A stretch of 64,000 bases of DNA, taken from the NCBI RefSeq assembly GCF_003073045.1, contig NC_037590.1:1116001-1180000 (forward strand). The letters run 5' to 3'. This document shows positions 37,321 through 48,176 of the stretch, piece by piece; position 1 is the first letter of the stretch; the number at the start of each line of letters is the position of its first letter. Under the pieces are notes generated by a model that made no database searches, was not told the origin of the DNA, and worked only from the letters and a program-made list of their open reading frames with translations. The translations under genes were made by a program, and so were the position numbers. Source of the DNA: Pomacea canaliculata. Taxonomy: Eukaryota > Mollusca > Gastropoda > Architaenioglossa > Ampullariidae.

Positions 37321-37913
37321 CAACATAGCTAATACATGTGTGTGTCTTGTTAAACCGGTTTAGGGTTATAAATTCAAAATTATAAATTCAATAAATTCAA
37401 ACGTGAGAGATGAGGCGGCAGACAAAACAATTATAGCTGCATCAGAACGAATGTAAATAACTTGTTTACTATGTTTACTTTAGTAGGTAAACTTTATCAG
37501 AATTTCTCTGCCTACCACTAATCTAAGTTTATTTCTGGCATAACTGGAGAGTGGTAGAGGAGGTTTTTGTCGCTGTCTACCCAACTGTACCCGAAATTTC
37601 AGCCCCTTGACTGATTGGAGAGAGTGTTGGGCCCGTTACTTGTGGAATGTCAACATTGCATCTTTCAGCCTCTCTTTGCTGGCTGCCACATTTGTGTGCC
37701 TGTCTTCAGCGCTCAAATGTTTTCCAAGTCCCAGAGGAGACGTCCTCACAAATATATTGACTGCCGATGATTAAAAGAAAACAAGAAGGAGGAGGGTTTT
37801 TTTTTTACCCCTTCTTAGAAATCCACGCACGGGAGGGTCAGCCTGACCTGACAAGACCTGACCCGTCCAGTCGCTGAAACAACCTAATGGCCAGTCATAA
37901 GACGATCTAGATT

Positions 37914-37953
37914 TTTGTTTGTTTGTTTGTTTGTTTGTTTGTTTGTTTGTTTG
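37914..37953. repeat. (GTTT)n microsatellite
   Basis: About ten uninterrupted tetranucleotides. Confidence 0.9.
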
Positions 37954-38267
37954 GATGAGGTGGCGGTTCGTGCATGTAAGCGTGCAGACAGGACAAGCTG
38001 CATGGTGGGATCACGTTGAACGATTTTCCACAGCAGCCTGGCAGCGCCATGCCAATGGTCTTAGACTGACAGGGACATTAAAAACAACTTTTACAACTTT
38101 TTACAAACTTAGAGAGAGAACACGACATGACATGACTTGACATGACACAATGATATACGATATTCGCCTGACAGACTTTGCTTCCCATCCTGAGGCTGAC
38201 GCTCTTTCTTCCTCTTCCTTCTTTGCTTTTGTCTGTTATACTGTTTGGCCCTTTACTGGGCTTGTCT

Positions 38268-38402
38268 GACTGTGTGTGTGTCCGTGTCATGTCTGTGTCA
38301 CGCCTTGTGTCCGTGTCACACCGTGTGTCCGTGTCATGCCATGTGTCCGTGTCACGCCGTGTGTCTGTGTCACGCCTTGTGTCCGTGTCACACCGTGGTC
38401 CC
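38268..38402 (+). repeat. Minisatellite of GTGTCCGTGTCACRCC type
   Basis: About seven to eight units of 16-18 bp, all variants of CGTGTGTCCGTGTCACGC. Confidence 0.82.
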
Positions 38403-41103
38403 TGGTCAGACGACGTTTCCCGTGACTACCGGAGTGAACTAACATAGACATCTACTAAACACCCTAAAGACACATTTATATACAGTAGTTGACATCACTG
38501 TGTTCTACACACAAACTGTGTGTCATCAGGCGGTTGCCCGTTTCTGTAACCTTGACAGAGATTCACGTGCCAGATGAATGAATACATGTTGGGGAGGGTC
38601 AGTTTACAAAAAAAAAAATGATAATGGATGGTTAGAGTAGACAAAAACTTGGCAAAATTATTTTTCTTTCTTTGTGTGTCTTCACTTTATTCTCCTTTGT
38701 AAGCCCACACCTTGATGTAGGCTGACACACAGACAGACACACAAACACATCGCTGTTAGCACCCAAGACAAGCAAAAACCTTTTTTCCGAACAAAAGTAG
38801 TCTGGTGGAGATTGCAGAGATTTTATTTCCCTTTCAATAAATATATGATGACCAGAGGTCAGTGTCCGCTGGCAGTTCCTCCACCTCTCGTATTCAAGCG
38901 GAAATGAATTAGCCGGCGGTGTGCGACCCCCACGACCCCCGACATCAGGTGAGCATCAGTCAGTCGGGAGGGTGGAGAGCAGTTTCCACGACCTCCTGTC
39001 CTCAGTCTTGCAGGGTGAGGTGGTGTTTCCGTCAACACTCTCAGTCTCCGGTGTACACCACACTTTCTTGAGGTAAACATTGCGGCCAGAGTGGCGCGCC
39101 GACATCAAAGGGTGAAGATGTCAAGACGAATATGAGAGAACGGAGTGGCAGACAGGAGACATTGTTATGCCACACACACCACAACACGCTAGCTACACAG
39201 ACCACACTTTCTACCATTGTTGACGATTTCCACTTTAGATGACCTCAGTCCTCGGTCTGGCATCAAAGGACAGTAACCATGGTAACAAACCACTGGTAGA
39301 GCAGTAACACTAAGTGACAAATCACTGAGAGTAGCAACTGCTTTCATCGTTGGCTATGACAGGCCTGCTGGAAATGTGCAGAGGGACTGAAAACAGCGGA
39401 TTCACACCTGAGACAAAACTGATTTATTTATTTGTTGTCCCTTTAGCGACTTGCTGATTTCGCATATTTTTGTTGAACAGACAATCTTGGGAATATCTTT
39501 GTGGTGTCACGCTCACAACATCCAGTACAAACTGAGTGTAAACAATACTGTAACTGAGGTGAGAAATATTTTAGCTGAGGGTAAACATTGTTAACTGGTG
39601 TGTTAGCATTTTAACGCGAGAGGTGGCATGCGCATGCGCGCGTGTGTGTGTGCAGGTGTCTGCCAGTGGGTTCCATGATGCTCCTCTTGTGCACCTGTGT
39701 TTGTGTACAGCAATGGCGTGCTTGCACGTGCAGAGAAGAATGTGGGCAACTGAAGTAGCCACAAACCTGAGGACACCTGGACTGGTGGGTTAGGCCTGCT
39801 GCACATTTTGCGACAAGTTGCATGAAAGGGATGGTCAAGAATTCAAGTCTGATGTCTGCCACACAAGCTTGGTGTCTGTCCTCCATTGCCCACGCCCTTT
39901 CCTGCCCGCAGCAGCAGCAAAAGTATTGGTCTGCACTTGTTCGGATCAAATTTTGCGAAAGAGAAATGATGTTGGTGAGATGGGTTGGACTGATTATCAT
40001 CTTTCATTCGACAAAGTCAGACCGTCTATGTGGAGCTTCAGGCCTTGCCCCCACCTTCATCCTCCCCAACTCGTAGCGAGGCTGAACACAGAGCTGAATG
40101 GCCGCCAATGAAGGAAATAATTTCGCCATTTGAGGGGAAGCCATGCCTGCAATGTGGCCATCGTGCAAAAATCTGTTCTCGAAAATGAGCCTCATTCAGT
40201 TGAGGAAGAAGTGGATGAAAGAAGTATGTTCAGAAAGGCCACTGTCTCTGATCCCTCTCCACCTCTCAGCCTAGCAACTGGAGGGGAAGCTGCTGCCTCC
40301 CTGTGTGCAGTGATGCCATCAACTCTGCCTTCAACACTTTCCAAACCTTTCTGTCGGGCTTTCCTTCATCTTCATCTGCGCGCGGAAGCTTTTCTGGGGT
40401 ATACCGCGAGAAAGGCATCGTGCTGACATCACCTTTGGTGTGTTTTATATAAAAACCTCTCTTTCTCAGACTGGGGCGGGGGGCTGATCGTGAACAACAT
40501 ACAGTTCAGTCCGACACCCTCTGAACACCCTAAACAGTCTTTATTGTCAGACGACAAAACTGCGGGAGAAGTAGGATGAGAGAGAGGAGGATAGAAATAG
40601 CGATGAAGTTAGCCAAATAAAATCAACAAGTCACCTGACAGTCTATCAGTGTCAGTGTCAGCCACTGATTGGTTATTTCCGTCACGACAGAAATGTCAGA
40701 AAGGTGGCAGACAAGAAAACTGTGTTAGGCTCACTGTACGGAGCTCATTGGGAAGGACATCACCAGGGAGGACTGACACGCGCGGGCTGTAGGATACCTG
40801 TGTGTGTGTGTGTTTGTGTGTGTGAGAGAGAGAGAGGAATAAATGTCACATGACACTCAGTATATTGAGGTTTGGTGATATCTTCATGAAGTTAATGAAG
40901 AATAAATAAACTTTTAAAAAAAATCCGTGACACAAAGCAGATGTTGAAAGCGTCGGTCACCTCCCTTACCCTCGCGGTCCACCGAGGTGGGACAAGGGCA
41001 TCACTGTCTGCACCTCGGTCGTCCGACACAGCAGAAGGTCATGACCCCAACAGGAAGTGCAGTCGGGGTCATCGCTGGAATGGCGGGACACGGAAGTGCG
41101 TCA
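38403..41103. other. Intergenic, no supported gene
   Basis: Frames at 39611-40000 (-), 39818-40111 (+) and 40004-40195 (-) overlap one another and show no motif. A GT microsatellite with GA tail lies at 40800-40837. Around 39624-39640 there is a GCGCATGCGC-like, NRF1-type palindromic stretch (GGCATGCGCATGCGCGC). Confidence 0.4.
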
Positions 41104-42883
41104 TTACCTGGCGAGGTCGTCCTGCGTGACGTGCTTGATCATGTCCTTGAGCAGACGATAGCGCTGGGGCATGAGGTAACGCTTGGAGTGGTCGTAGCTG
41201 GCCTCCAGCTGCTGGATGAGGTCACGTATGATGGAGCACTTCCGCTTGACCTCCCTCAGCTGCTCGGTCTTGCGGGCGTTGTCCTGGCACACGTCTTGCC
41301 TCGTCATCTCTACAGTCAACACAGTGCACAGAGACTGTAGTGAGACTACACACTGCACTACACTACACAGTACTATACTACACGCCACACTATACTACAC
41401 ACTGCACCACACTACACACTATACTACACTACACTACACACTGCCATACACTACACTACACTACACTACACACTATACACGTCTTGCCTCGTCATCTCTA
41501 CAGTCAACACAGTGCACAGAGACTGTAGTGAGACTACACACTGCACCACCCTACACACTATACTACACTACACTACACACTGCCATACACTACACTACAC
41601 TACACACTATACACGTCTTGCCTCGTCATCTCTACAGTCAACACAGTGCACAGAGACTGTAGTGAAACTACACACTACACTACACACTACACACTACACT
41701 ACACTACACACTACACTACACTACACACTGCCATACACTACACTACACACTATACACGTCTTGCCTCGTCATCTCTACAGTCAACACAGTGCACAGAGAC
41801 TGTAGTGAAACTACACACTACACTACACTACACTACACACTATACTACACTACACTACACTACACTACACACTGCCATACACTACACTACACACTATACT
41901 ACACTACACTACACTACACACTATACACGGCTTGCCTCGTCATCTCTACAGTCAACACAGTGCACAGAAGACTGTAGCCAACTACACACTGCAAACACTA
42001 CTACACTACAACTACACACTGCACTACACACTGCCAACAGGCGCGATAAACACTCTTAAAGATTAAGAAGAGACCTGTAGAGGTACTGTATATTGTAAAC
42101 AAGAGACATCACACATTAATCATGACTGTTCACAGTATGAAACAGAGAAATGAACAGCGTGAACACTGATGTCATCCCCCCACTGTCTAAATATAGCCTG
42201 CTCGCTGATGTCCGCTCACTATGACTGTTGGTGTCAGCTCACTATGACTGTTGATGTCAGCTCCCTGTGACTGTTGATGTCAGCTCACCAGTTTACCGGT
42301 TCATTATCTCGATGTGCAGGGAGGCCGGCGGCGACTATTAGTGTGTTTGTGTGTGTGTTCATTGAGACGCGACTGATGTACGCATGAAGGAAGAGCCGAG
42401 TGTGGCCGCCATCTTGACAAACATGGACTGCGATCGTCTTGTCTGCTCAGCCATTCTGTCAAAAATTAAAGAATTCACCACAACCCTCACTGAACCTTAA
42501 CCTCAAGCCTCACCCAAACAGAAAGCTGTCGTTGTCACAACCATCAGGGACAAGCCCGACTCCGTGGTTGCGACTACAGCAGACGACTTCTGGAGGTTGA
42601 TTTGTTTTTGCACGAGGACACTTGCCGTGTGCTTCCTTCTCCTCTCGGACAATCTGTCTTCGCCTTTGAAAGTCTATCCGCTGTGTGCATGTTAGGAGCC
42701 ACTTGATATTCTGACAGTTTAATGTTGTTACTGCACCACTTCTCGTTCCTCAGAGAAATATTCTTTAGTGAAACGAAGAAAAAAATCTCTGGGTAGCATC
42801 CCACTTCTTTTTGTTCTTGATGCTGTTGTCTGCTGGCAGGATCTTCACCTCATTAGGTCCACATGCACACACACACACGTACA

Positions 42884-42931
<48 letters not shown>

Positions 42932-45900
42932 ACACCACACACACACACACGTACACCACACACACACACGTACACCACACACACACACACACACAGACTA
43001 TCTGCAGGACTAAGTGAAGCAAAACGCCAAGCAGCAAAAGGAAGTAAGAGATAAAAAGGAAAAAGAAGTCAAAGGCTAAAGGTCACTTTTTGTCGCAGTG
43101 TCAGGCTGCGGTGGACTCTACAGACAAGACATCAACTAAGTTGTGGTGTAGTGTCCAGTGTCTCAGTGTCGGTGCCACGTGACCACACTAACAGCCAGGG
43201 AAGGAGGGAAAAGAGGAAAGTGGCCAACACAACGTAGTATCATTTTAAAGACATTTAGGCTTAAACCACTTTAGAGAATCAGTTTCATAGACGCACAGCG
43301 CACAACCCACTTTTAGAATTGTTTAAAAACTAATTTATTTTATTATTTTAAATAAGACCAAACTGCTCGATCCAGACTTTCGTTCCCTTCAACACATTTT
43401 CGTATAAGTAACACATTTATATGGCATAGAAGCAATTTTAAAAAAAAATAAAATGTGCTTATTGAGAACAGTTTTAAGTTTTAGAATCAATCGTGCTATG
43501 CACGTAGCCCCTGGCCTCGGGCTTGTGGAGGAACGAGGGAGGCGGAGGGTCGTCACGTGCCCTTCGGGTGGATCTGACGTCTGAGGTGTTGTGAAGACAT
43601 GTTGTCGTCCGCACGCAACCCCCAGCAGGTGGTCAAAACAACTGGCCACCACAGTGACAGCCCTTTGCCTCCGCCTCCACCCCCAGGTTGGCTCGCAAAG
43701 CTGCCGCTCGATGGCCGAGCTTTTCGCTTCTCTTTGTGGAATGAGGTGAAGAACTGGATTCTTCAGAATCAGAGAAGGTACTTAGCCTTTCCCGGGTACC
43801 CACCCATGGCTCGAGCATGCTCTTGCTGCCTGCACACACTTAGCGCCTGTGAACCTGCTTGCTGACCTCGAGTCACGTGCCACAGCTCCAACTCGGAGTT
43901 GGAAGGCTGCCGTGGCTTCTTGATGCACCTTCGACCTCGAGGTGCCTCTCCTCCCTCCACACGTGGGTGGGCTGCAGGCTGTGTGTTGAGTATGGGATCT
44001 CAAAAACGATCCTTACTGTAGAGCCGCTGATTGGCCAGTTGACAGGGTATTGTAGTCAGACGCTGATTGGCCAGTTGACAGGGTATTGTAGTCAGACGTT
44101 GATTGGCCTGTTGACAGGGTATCGTAGTCAGATGCTGATTGGCCAGTTGACAGGGTATCGTAGTCAGATGCTGATTGGCCAGTTGACAGGGTATCGTAGT
44201 CAGATGCTGATTGGCCAGTTGACAGGGTATCGTAGTCAGACGTTGATTGGCCAGTTGACAGGGTATCGTACTAGACTGAACCTACTTAAGCAGGCAAAAG
44301 TTCGATCATCAGTTGGGGCCGATCATCCGCCAACCAGGGCAACTCTCACTCTGTGTGTGTGTGTGGTGATATATGTGTATGTGCATGTCAGCATGTGTGT
44401 ATGCTTGTGTGTTTATATGCGCGCGAATATGTGTATGTGGTGGGAAGGGGTATTGAAACGGAGAAAAAGAGGGAAAAGATGAAGACATGTGTTACTGTGC
44501 TGTCGCGAGGCCGCAGCAACATCAGGAGACAGAAACGACATTTGTCAACAGTTCACTCAGCAAATATTCGTCGATGTCTTCTTCCTTTGATGAAAAGGAC
44601 AAAATGCTGACATTTGTACTCGTGGAGGAACGAAAGTTACTAATTACCGACTTCACAACAAGCGCCGACAACTCCAGCTGTCGTGTAACGTGCACTAAAT
44701 GCAGTCAGTGCAGGGGAGATTATTCTGATGGCCAAGCGATGAACCTAGTCAGCGCCTGCCTCAGTCTCCATCAAACATCTCATTTATGCCACGATCGAAT
44801 GCTGGGAATTGTCAGGGGCATTCATTTGTTGGTGGGAGGGAAGGTGGGGAGGGTGGGATGCTTGTGTCAGCTTTGTTCCTCCCAGCAGTTGTCTTCTCTT
44901 GTTGCGTCTTCCTAATCCACCTTTACCCGTCCCACCACCTCCCCCTCCCTTCCATCACTTTTGTATCAGAATTTTTAATAGGTTCACAGTTTCGTGCACA
45001 CAGATACACAGCAGTCCACACCTTTATGTGTTTTCAGCTCATTCTCCTCTCTTCTCCACATTTTATTCACTCCCTCACTCACTCCCTCACTTACTGCTAC
45101 AGCGCTCTTCTCGCCGCTTCTGTCCCTCCACGTGACTGGCGTACTCCTTGCAGCCTTGGGCAAGCCCCACAATCCCTTGCGACGACCCAGTCTGGTCTGG
45201 ATCCAAGCGGATGTGAAGAACTGTTCTTTTGGCCATCCCCTGCAGGCAAGAACACGGAAGCAATTTTTTTTTAAAAGCGAAAAAAAAAAAAAAGGAATTG
45301 TGAGCAGGTTCGTAGCTCGGCAATGCACTTACAGGATCTACTGGCAGCAAAGGCGCAGCCAGTCTGTGGGAGAGATTTGAAATGTTGAGCCACTCCAATC
45401 GATTACAACCATTCAATATTGCAGCAGCAACATGATTGTTGTGTACACGTTAAGGCTCGAGGGTTGTGTGTACTGGGCAATCTGGACAGACTGTGTGATT
45501 GACAGATTGAGTGACTGGACAGATTGAGTGATTGACAGATTGAGTGATTAAACAGACTGTGTGATTGACATTGAGTGATTGGACAGACTGAGTGATTGAT
45601 AGATTGTGTGACTGGACAGATTGTGTGATTGACAGATTGAGTGATTGACAGACTGTGTGATTGACAGATTGAGTGACTGGACAGATTGTGTGATTGACAG
45701 ATTGAGTGATTGTTTCATTAAACAGACTGTCCAGGTTGACACGAGGCCTGCCAGTGACTGTACGCGAGGGCAACTCACTGCACACTGACGTCACCGAGGT
45801 CCATATCTCAATCACACGTGCAAGTGATGGACAATAAGTCAGCTGTGTGACATTATGCTGAGTGTGTATGTACAACACATGAATGTTACACACACTGGTG

Positions 45901-48176
45901 CCACCGCCATTGCTACTCATTACAAATGTCGCTTGTCTTCTCTCGCCGCCTGACGATCAAAGCTAGAGACCCAGTCACCTTCTACAGGTGTGCTATCAGG
46001 GCCCGTATTCATGAAGCAGAGGTAATGCTACCCCAGGGTTAGCTGAGAATGCATTGTGGGATCATGTGAGCTAGTTGATCGGCGGATAATGTAGAGGTCT
46101 CACTTACATGCTGAGTGAGTCGGTAGCTGATGAGCGACAAGCAGACTGACGCACGCATGTGCGACTGTACCTCAGACTCACAACTCCGGCCTCAAGACGA
46201 GCTTACTCGTGCAAGCGTACACAGAGACTAAGTTTACTCACCCAAACAAAAGCAAAACAGCAACATACACAACACACACGACATGAAGAGAGGGAGGGGT
46301 TATGTTGTGGATTTGTCTGCCTGTACGTATGTCCGTCTTCCCATGGGTCCACGTGTGTGTGCGTGTGTGTTCACCCGACGTTTGGCACGCGCGTGATTAG
46401 CGCAGACCGTGCTGCTCTTCTAGTCCAGCTTTGTGTGTCAGTCCATCAGGAATTAAACTGTCCCGAGACTGCCCACGCCCAAACCTCTGACTGTTGATGC
46501 TGACGGATCACACGCCGTGGGGTCAGGAGTGAGTCCCCCTCCCCTGGGCCCCCGCTCTGCTACCCCTTCCCGTTCCTTAGGGGGGGTGATCTCCCCTGTT
46601 CCCTCCCCATTCTCCCTCCCTGTTGTTTGATCTCGACAGCTCCTCTGTTTCTCGCGCCTTTGTCGGTCGCTTATCGATTTTCACTTTGAGCGATGATTGA
46701 TTGGCTTCCAGGGAGCAAAGCGTTTTTCACACGAGCGTCGCACGTGCGTGCAGCCCTGGGAGGACAGGGGTCACCGTGGGTCAGTCTGCACCACGCCCAC
46801 TGCAATCGGGGGGGGAGGCGGAGGGGGATTTGTGACGTCATCGTCAACGCTTCAACCCAACGTCACTGTTCTCCCCGAGAAACAACCCTTGACCCTTGAC
46901 ACACTCCACACTCCACACATGGTTCAGGGGTCAGGAGTTAACACGTGCTCTGTGTGAAGACAGCAACTGAAGGTCTTCATTCTAAAGACGCCAAGAGTCG
47001 CCGACACATTTACATCCTGGCATTTACGAACTCATTAAATGTGTTGTAAGTTTGTGATGTACAGGAGCAGCATGGGAGTAGATAAGCAAACTCGGGTATT
47101 GTGTGAAGTCAGTTTGTGATGAGGGTCAGAGTTCTCTGACTTCTTGTTGTCATCAGAAAAAGCCAGCAGCCATTACATCACACTACAACCCATTACATCT
47201 CATTACATCACATTCCATTCCATTACAACACATTACACCCCATTAAATCACATTACATCACACTACATCACATCACATCACATTACAACACATTACAACA
47301 CACCACCACAGGACAGGGAGCGTCTTTAGAGAAGGAAAGACGACATCGCCACCACTGCCGTACATGTAAATACCACGTGTAAATACCCGGACAGTATGCA
47401 TACCCTCTTCGCAAACAAATGTACAATGTAGACAAACATAAAGACTATTATATACACTAGCTTACACACCCATACACGAGCGCACACACACATACACACA
47501 GTGTGTTTCTCCTTCCGTCTTCATGTGTCTTAATGAAACACAAACTACTCCATCGTGAGCGGGATGGTGGGCTCTACCCATCGCACTTCATTGTATCTTG
47601 TAATAAACAATCCACTGGGTAGGGCGAGAACAGTTGGAGTAATTCCTCAAATTAAAACAGTCTAAGGGTTAACGGGTACTATAGTCTGCAAAATAGCAAA
47701 AAGAAATGAAAAGATGGCTCACTTGTAGCACTGCAGGGGAATTCTGACAATTTTTATATTGTTTTCTTATTGTTTTCGCGAGTGAAAATAAGTGGTACTG
47801 AGAGGTGACAGTAGTTAGCGGGTGTAAATAATTCACCTGCAGCTTTGGCGGAAGCGGACAAGTCCCTGCGGGTGCAATGTGTGGAGGTGTGCACACCTGG
47901 CTGGAGGCAATCTCTCACCTGCAGGTGTTGGCAGCTGTCGGTGACGTGGATGCTGTGAGAGGACACCTTGAGTGAGCGACTCACCTTGAGACGCTGGTAG
48001 CGGCGGAGAGGGTCAAGGTCCTTGGCGGCCTCGTAGTCACGTGACAGCTGCTCCACCACCTGCCGCAGCTTCTTGTGCTCGCGCTGGGCCGCCTCCAGCT
48101 CTGACGTCAGAGCCTCGTTCTCGCGCCGCGCCTCTTCGTTGGCACCGGAAGCCATCAGGAGCGAGGACAGACTCAT
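41104..48176 (-). CDS. Small coiled-coil protein, unknown family (2 exons, predicted)
   Basis: Exon 1 is 48176-47985: 64 residues starting MSLSSLLMASGANEEARREN, continuing with Glu/Lys/Arg-rich heptads and ending RRYQRLK. The donor is AAG|GTGAGT. Exon 2 is 41307-41104: 67 residues starting MTRQDVCQDN, again charged and helical, ending QDDLAR and a TAA. The acceptor is TGTAGAG|ATG, and both sides are phase 0, giving 131 aa. Similar composition, predicted helices and clean splice phases are the case for a real gene; I recognise no family. Exon 2 ends GCCAG|GTAATG, a good donor, so the apparent stop may be intronic and the protein longer. A second donor 18 bp downstream in exon 1 (AAG|GTGTCC) would add six residues. 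The 6.7-kb intron holds the satellite that copies the exon 2 acceptor. Confidence 0.55.
41289..42035. repeat. Satellite of CTACA repeats carrying copies of an exon acceptor
   Basis: Five copies of a block of about 50 bp (ACGTCTTGCCTCGTCATCTC then TACAGTCAACACAGTGCACA then GAGACTGTAGTG) start near 41290, 41478, 41612, 41755 and 41925. They are separated by stretches of CTACA/CACTA repeats with a shared TGCCATACA element. The first copy is the real acceptor and first codons of exon 2 of the coiled-coil gene; the rest lie in its intron. Spacing is about 135-190 bp. Confidence 0.88.
42861..42996. repeat. (CA)n microsatellite with GTACAC interruptions
   Basis: Long ACACAC tract broken four times by CACGTACACCACAC, which suggests internal duplication of an interrupted unit. 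Confidence 0.92.
42997..44009. other. Intron/intergenic, no gene seen
   Basis: No supported gene. The overlapping opposite-strand frames at 43600-44000 are shadows of G+C-rich sequence without motifs. An AT-rich patch lies at 43320-43450. Confidence 0.4.
44010..44275 (+). repeat. 36-bp minisatellite, seven units, each with an ATTGG box
   Basis: Seven units of 36 bp: TGATTGGCCAGTTGACAGGG followed by TATCGTAGTCAGATGC. Each unit contains ATTGG, an inverted CCAAT, so seven such boxes are spaced exactly 36 bp apart. The frame is open because 36 is divisible by three; there is no other sign of coding. Confidence 0.9.
44276..45479. other. Intron/intergenic, low-complexity patches
   Basis: No supported gene. 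It contains a GT-rich stretch at 44350-44440, CT-rich stretches at 44930-45110, and an oligo-T/oligo-A pair at 45263-45293. Confidence 0.4.
45480..45725. repeat. Minisatellite of GATTGACAGATTGAGT type
   Basis: About seventeen units of 14-16 bp alternating GATTGACAGATTGAGT and GACTGGACAGATTGTGT variants. Confidence 0.85.
45726..47159. other. Intron/intergenic, no gene seen
   Basis: No supported gene. Near 46000 the stretch GGGCCCGTATTCATGAAGCA looks like the edge of an interspersed repeat. The rest has short frames only. Confidence 0.35.
47160..47312. repeat. CATTACATCA simple repeat
   Basis: About fourteen imperfect decamers of CATTACATCA/CATTACAACA. Confidence 0.85.

Noticed and set aside
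39611-40195. Overlapping frames on both strands around 39.6-40.2 kb
   Set aside because: Looked like a possible decayed gene, but no motif, splice signals or consistent codon bias could be found on either strand.
41216-42059. Plus-strand frames rich in HYTTLHTTLHYTT
   Set aside because: Translation of the CTACA satellite antisense to the coiled-coil gene.
44014-44482. 207-codon plus-strand frame with TGYRSQMLIGQL repeats
   Set aside because: Most of it is the 36-bp minisatellite. There is no splice context or family match.
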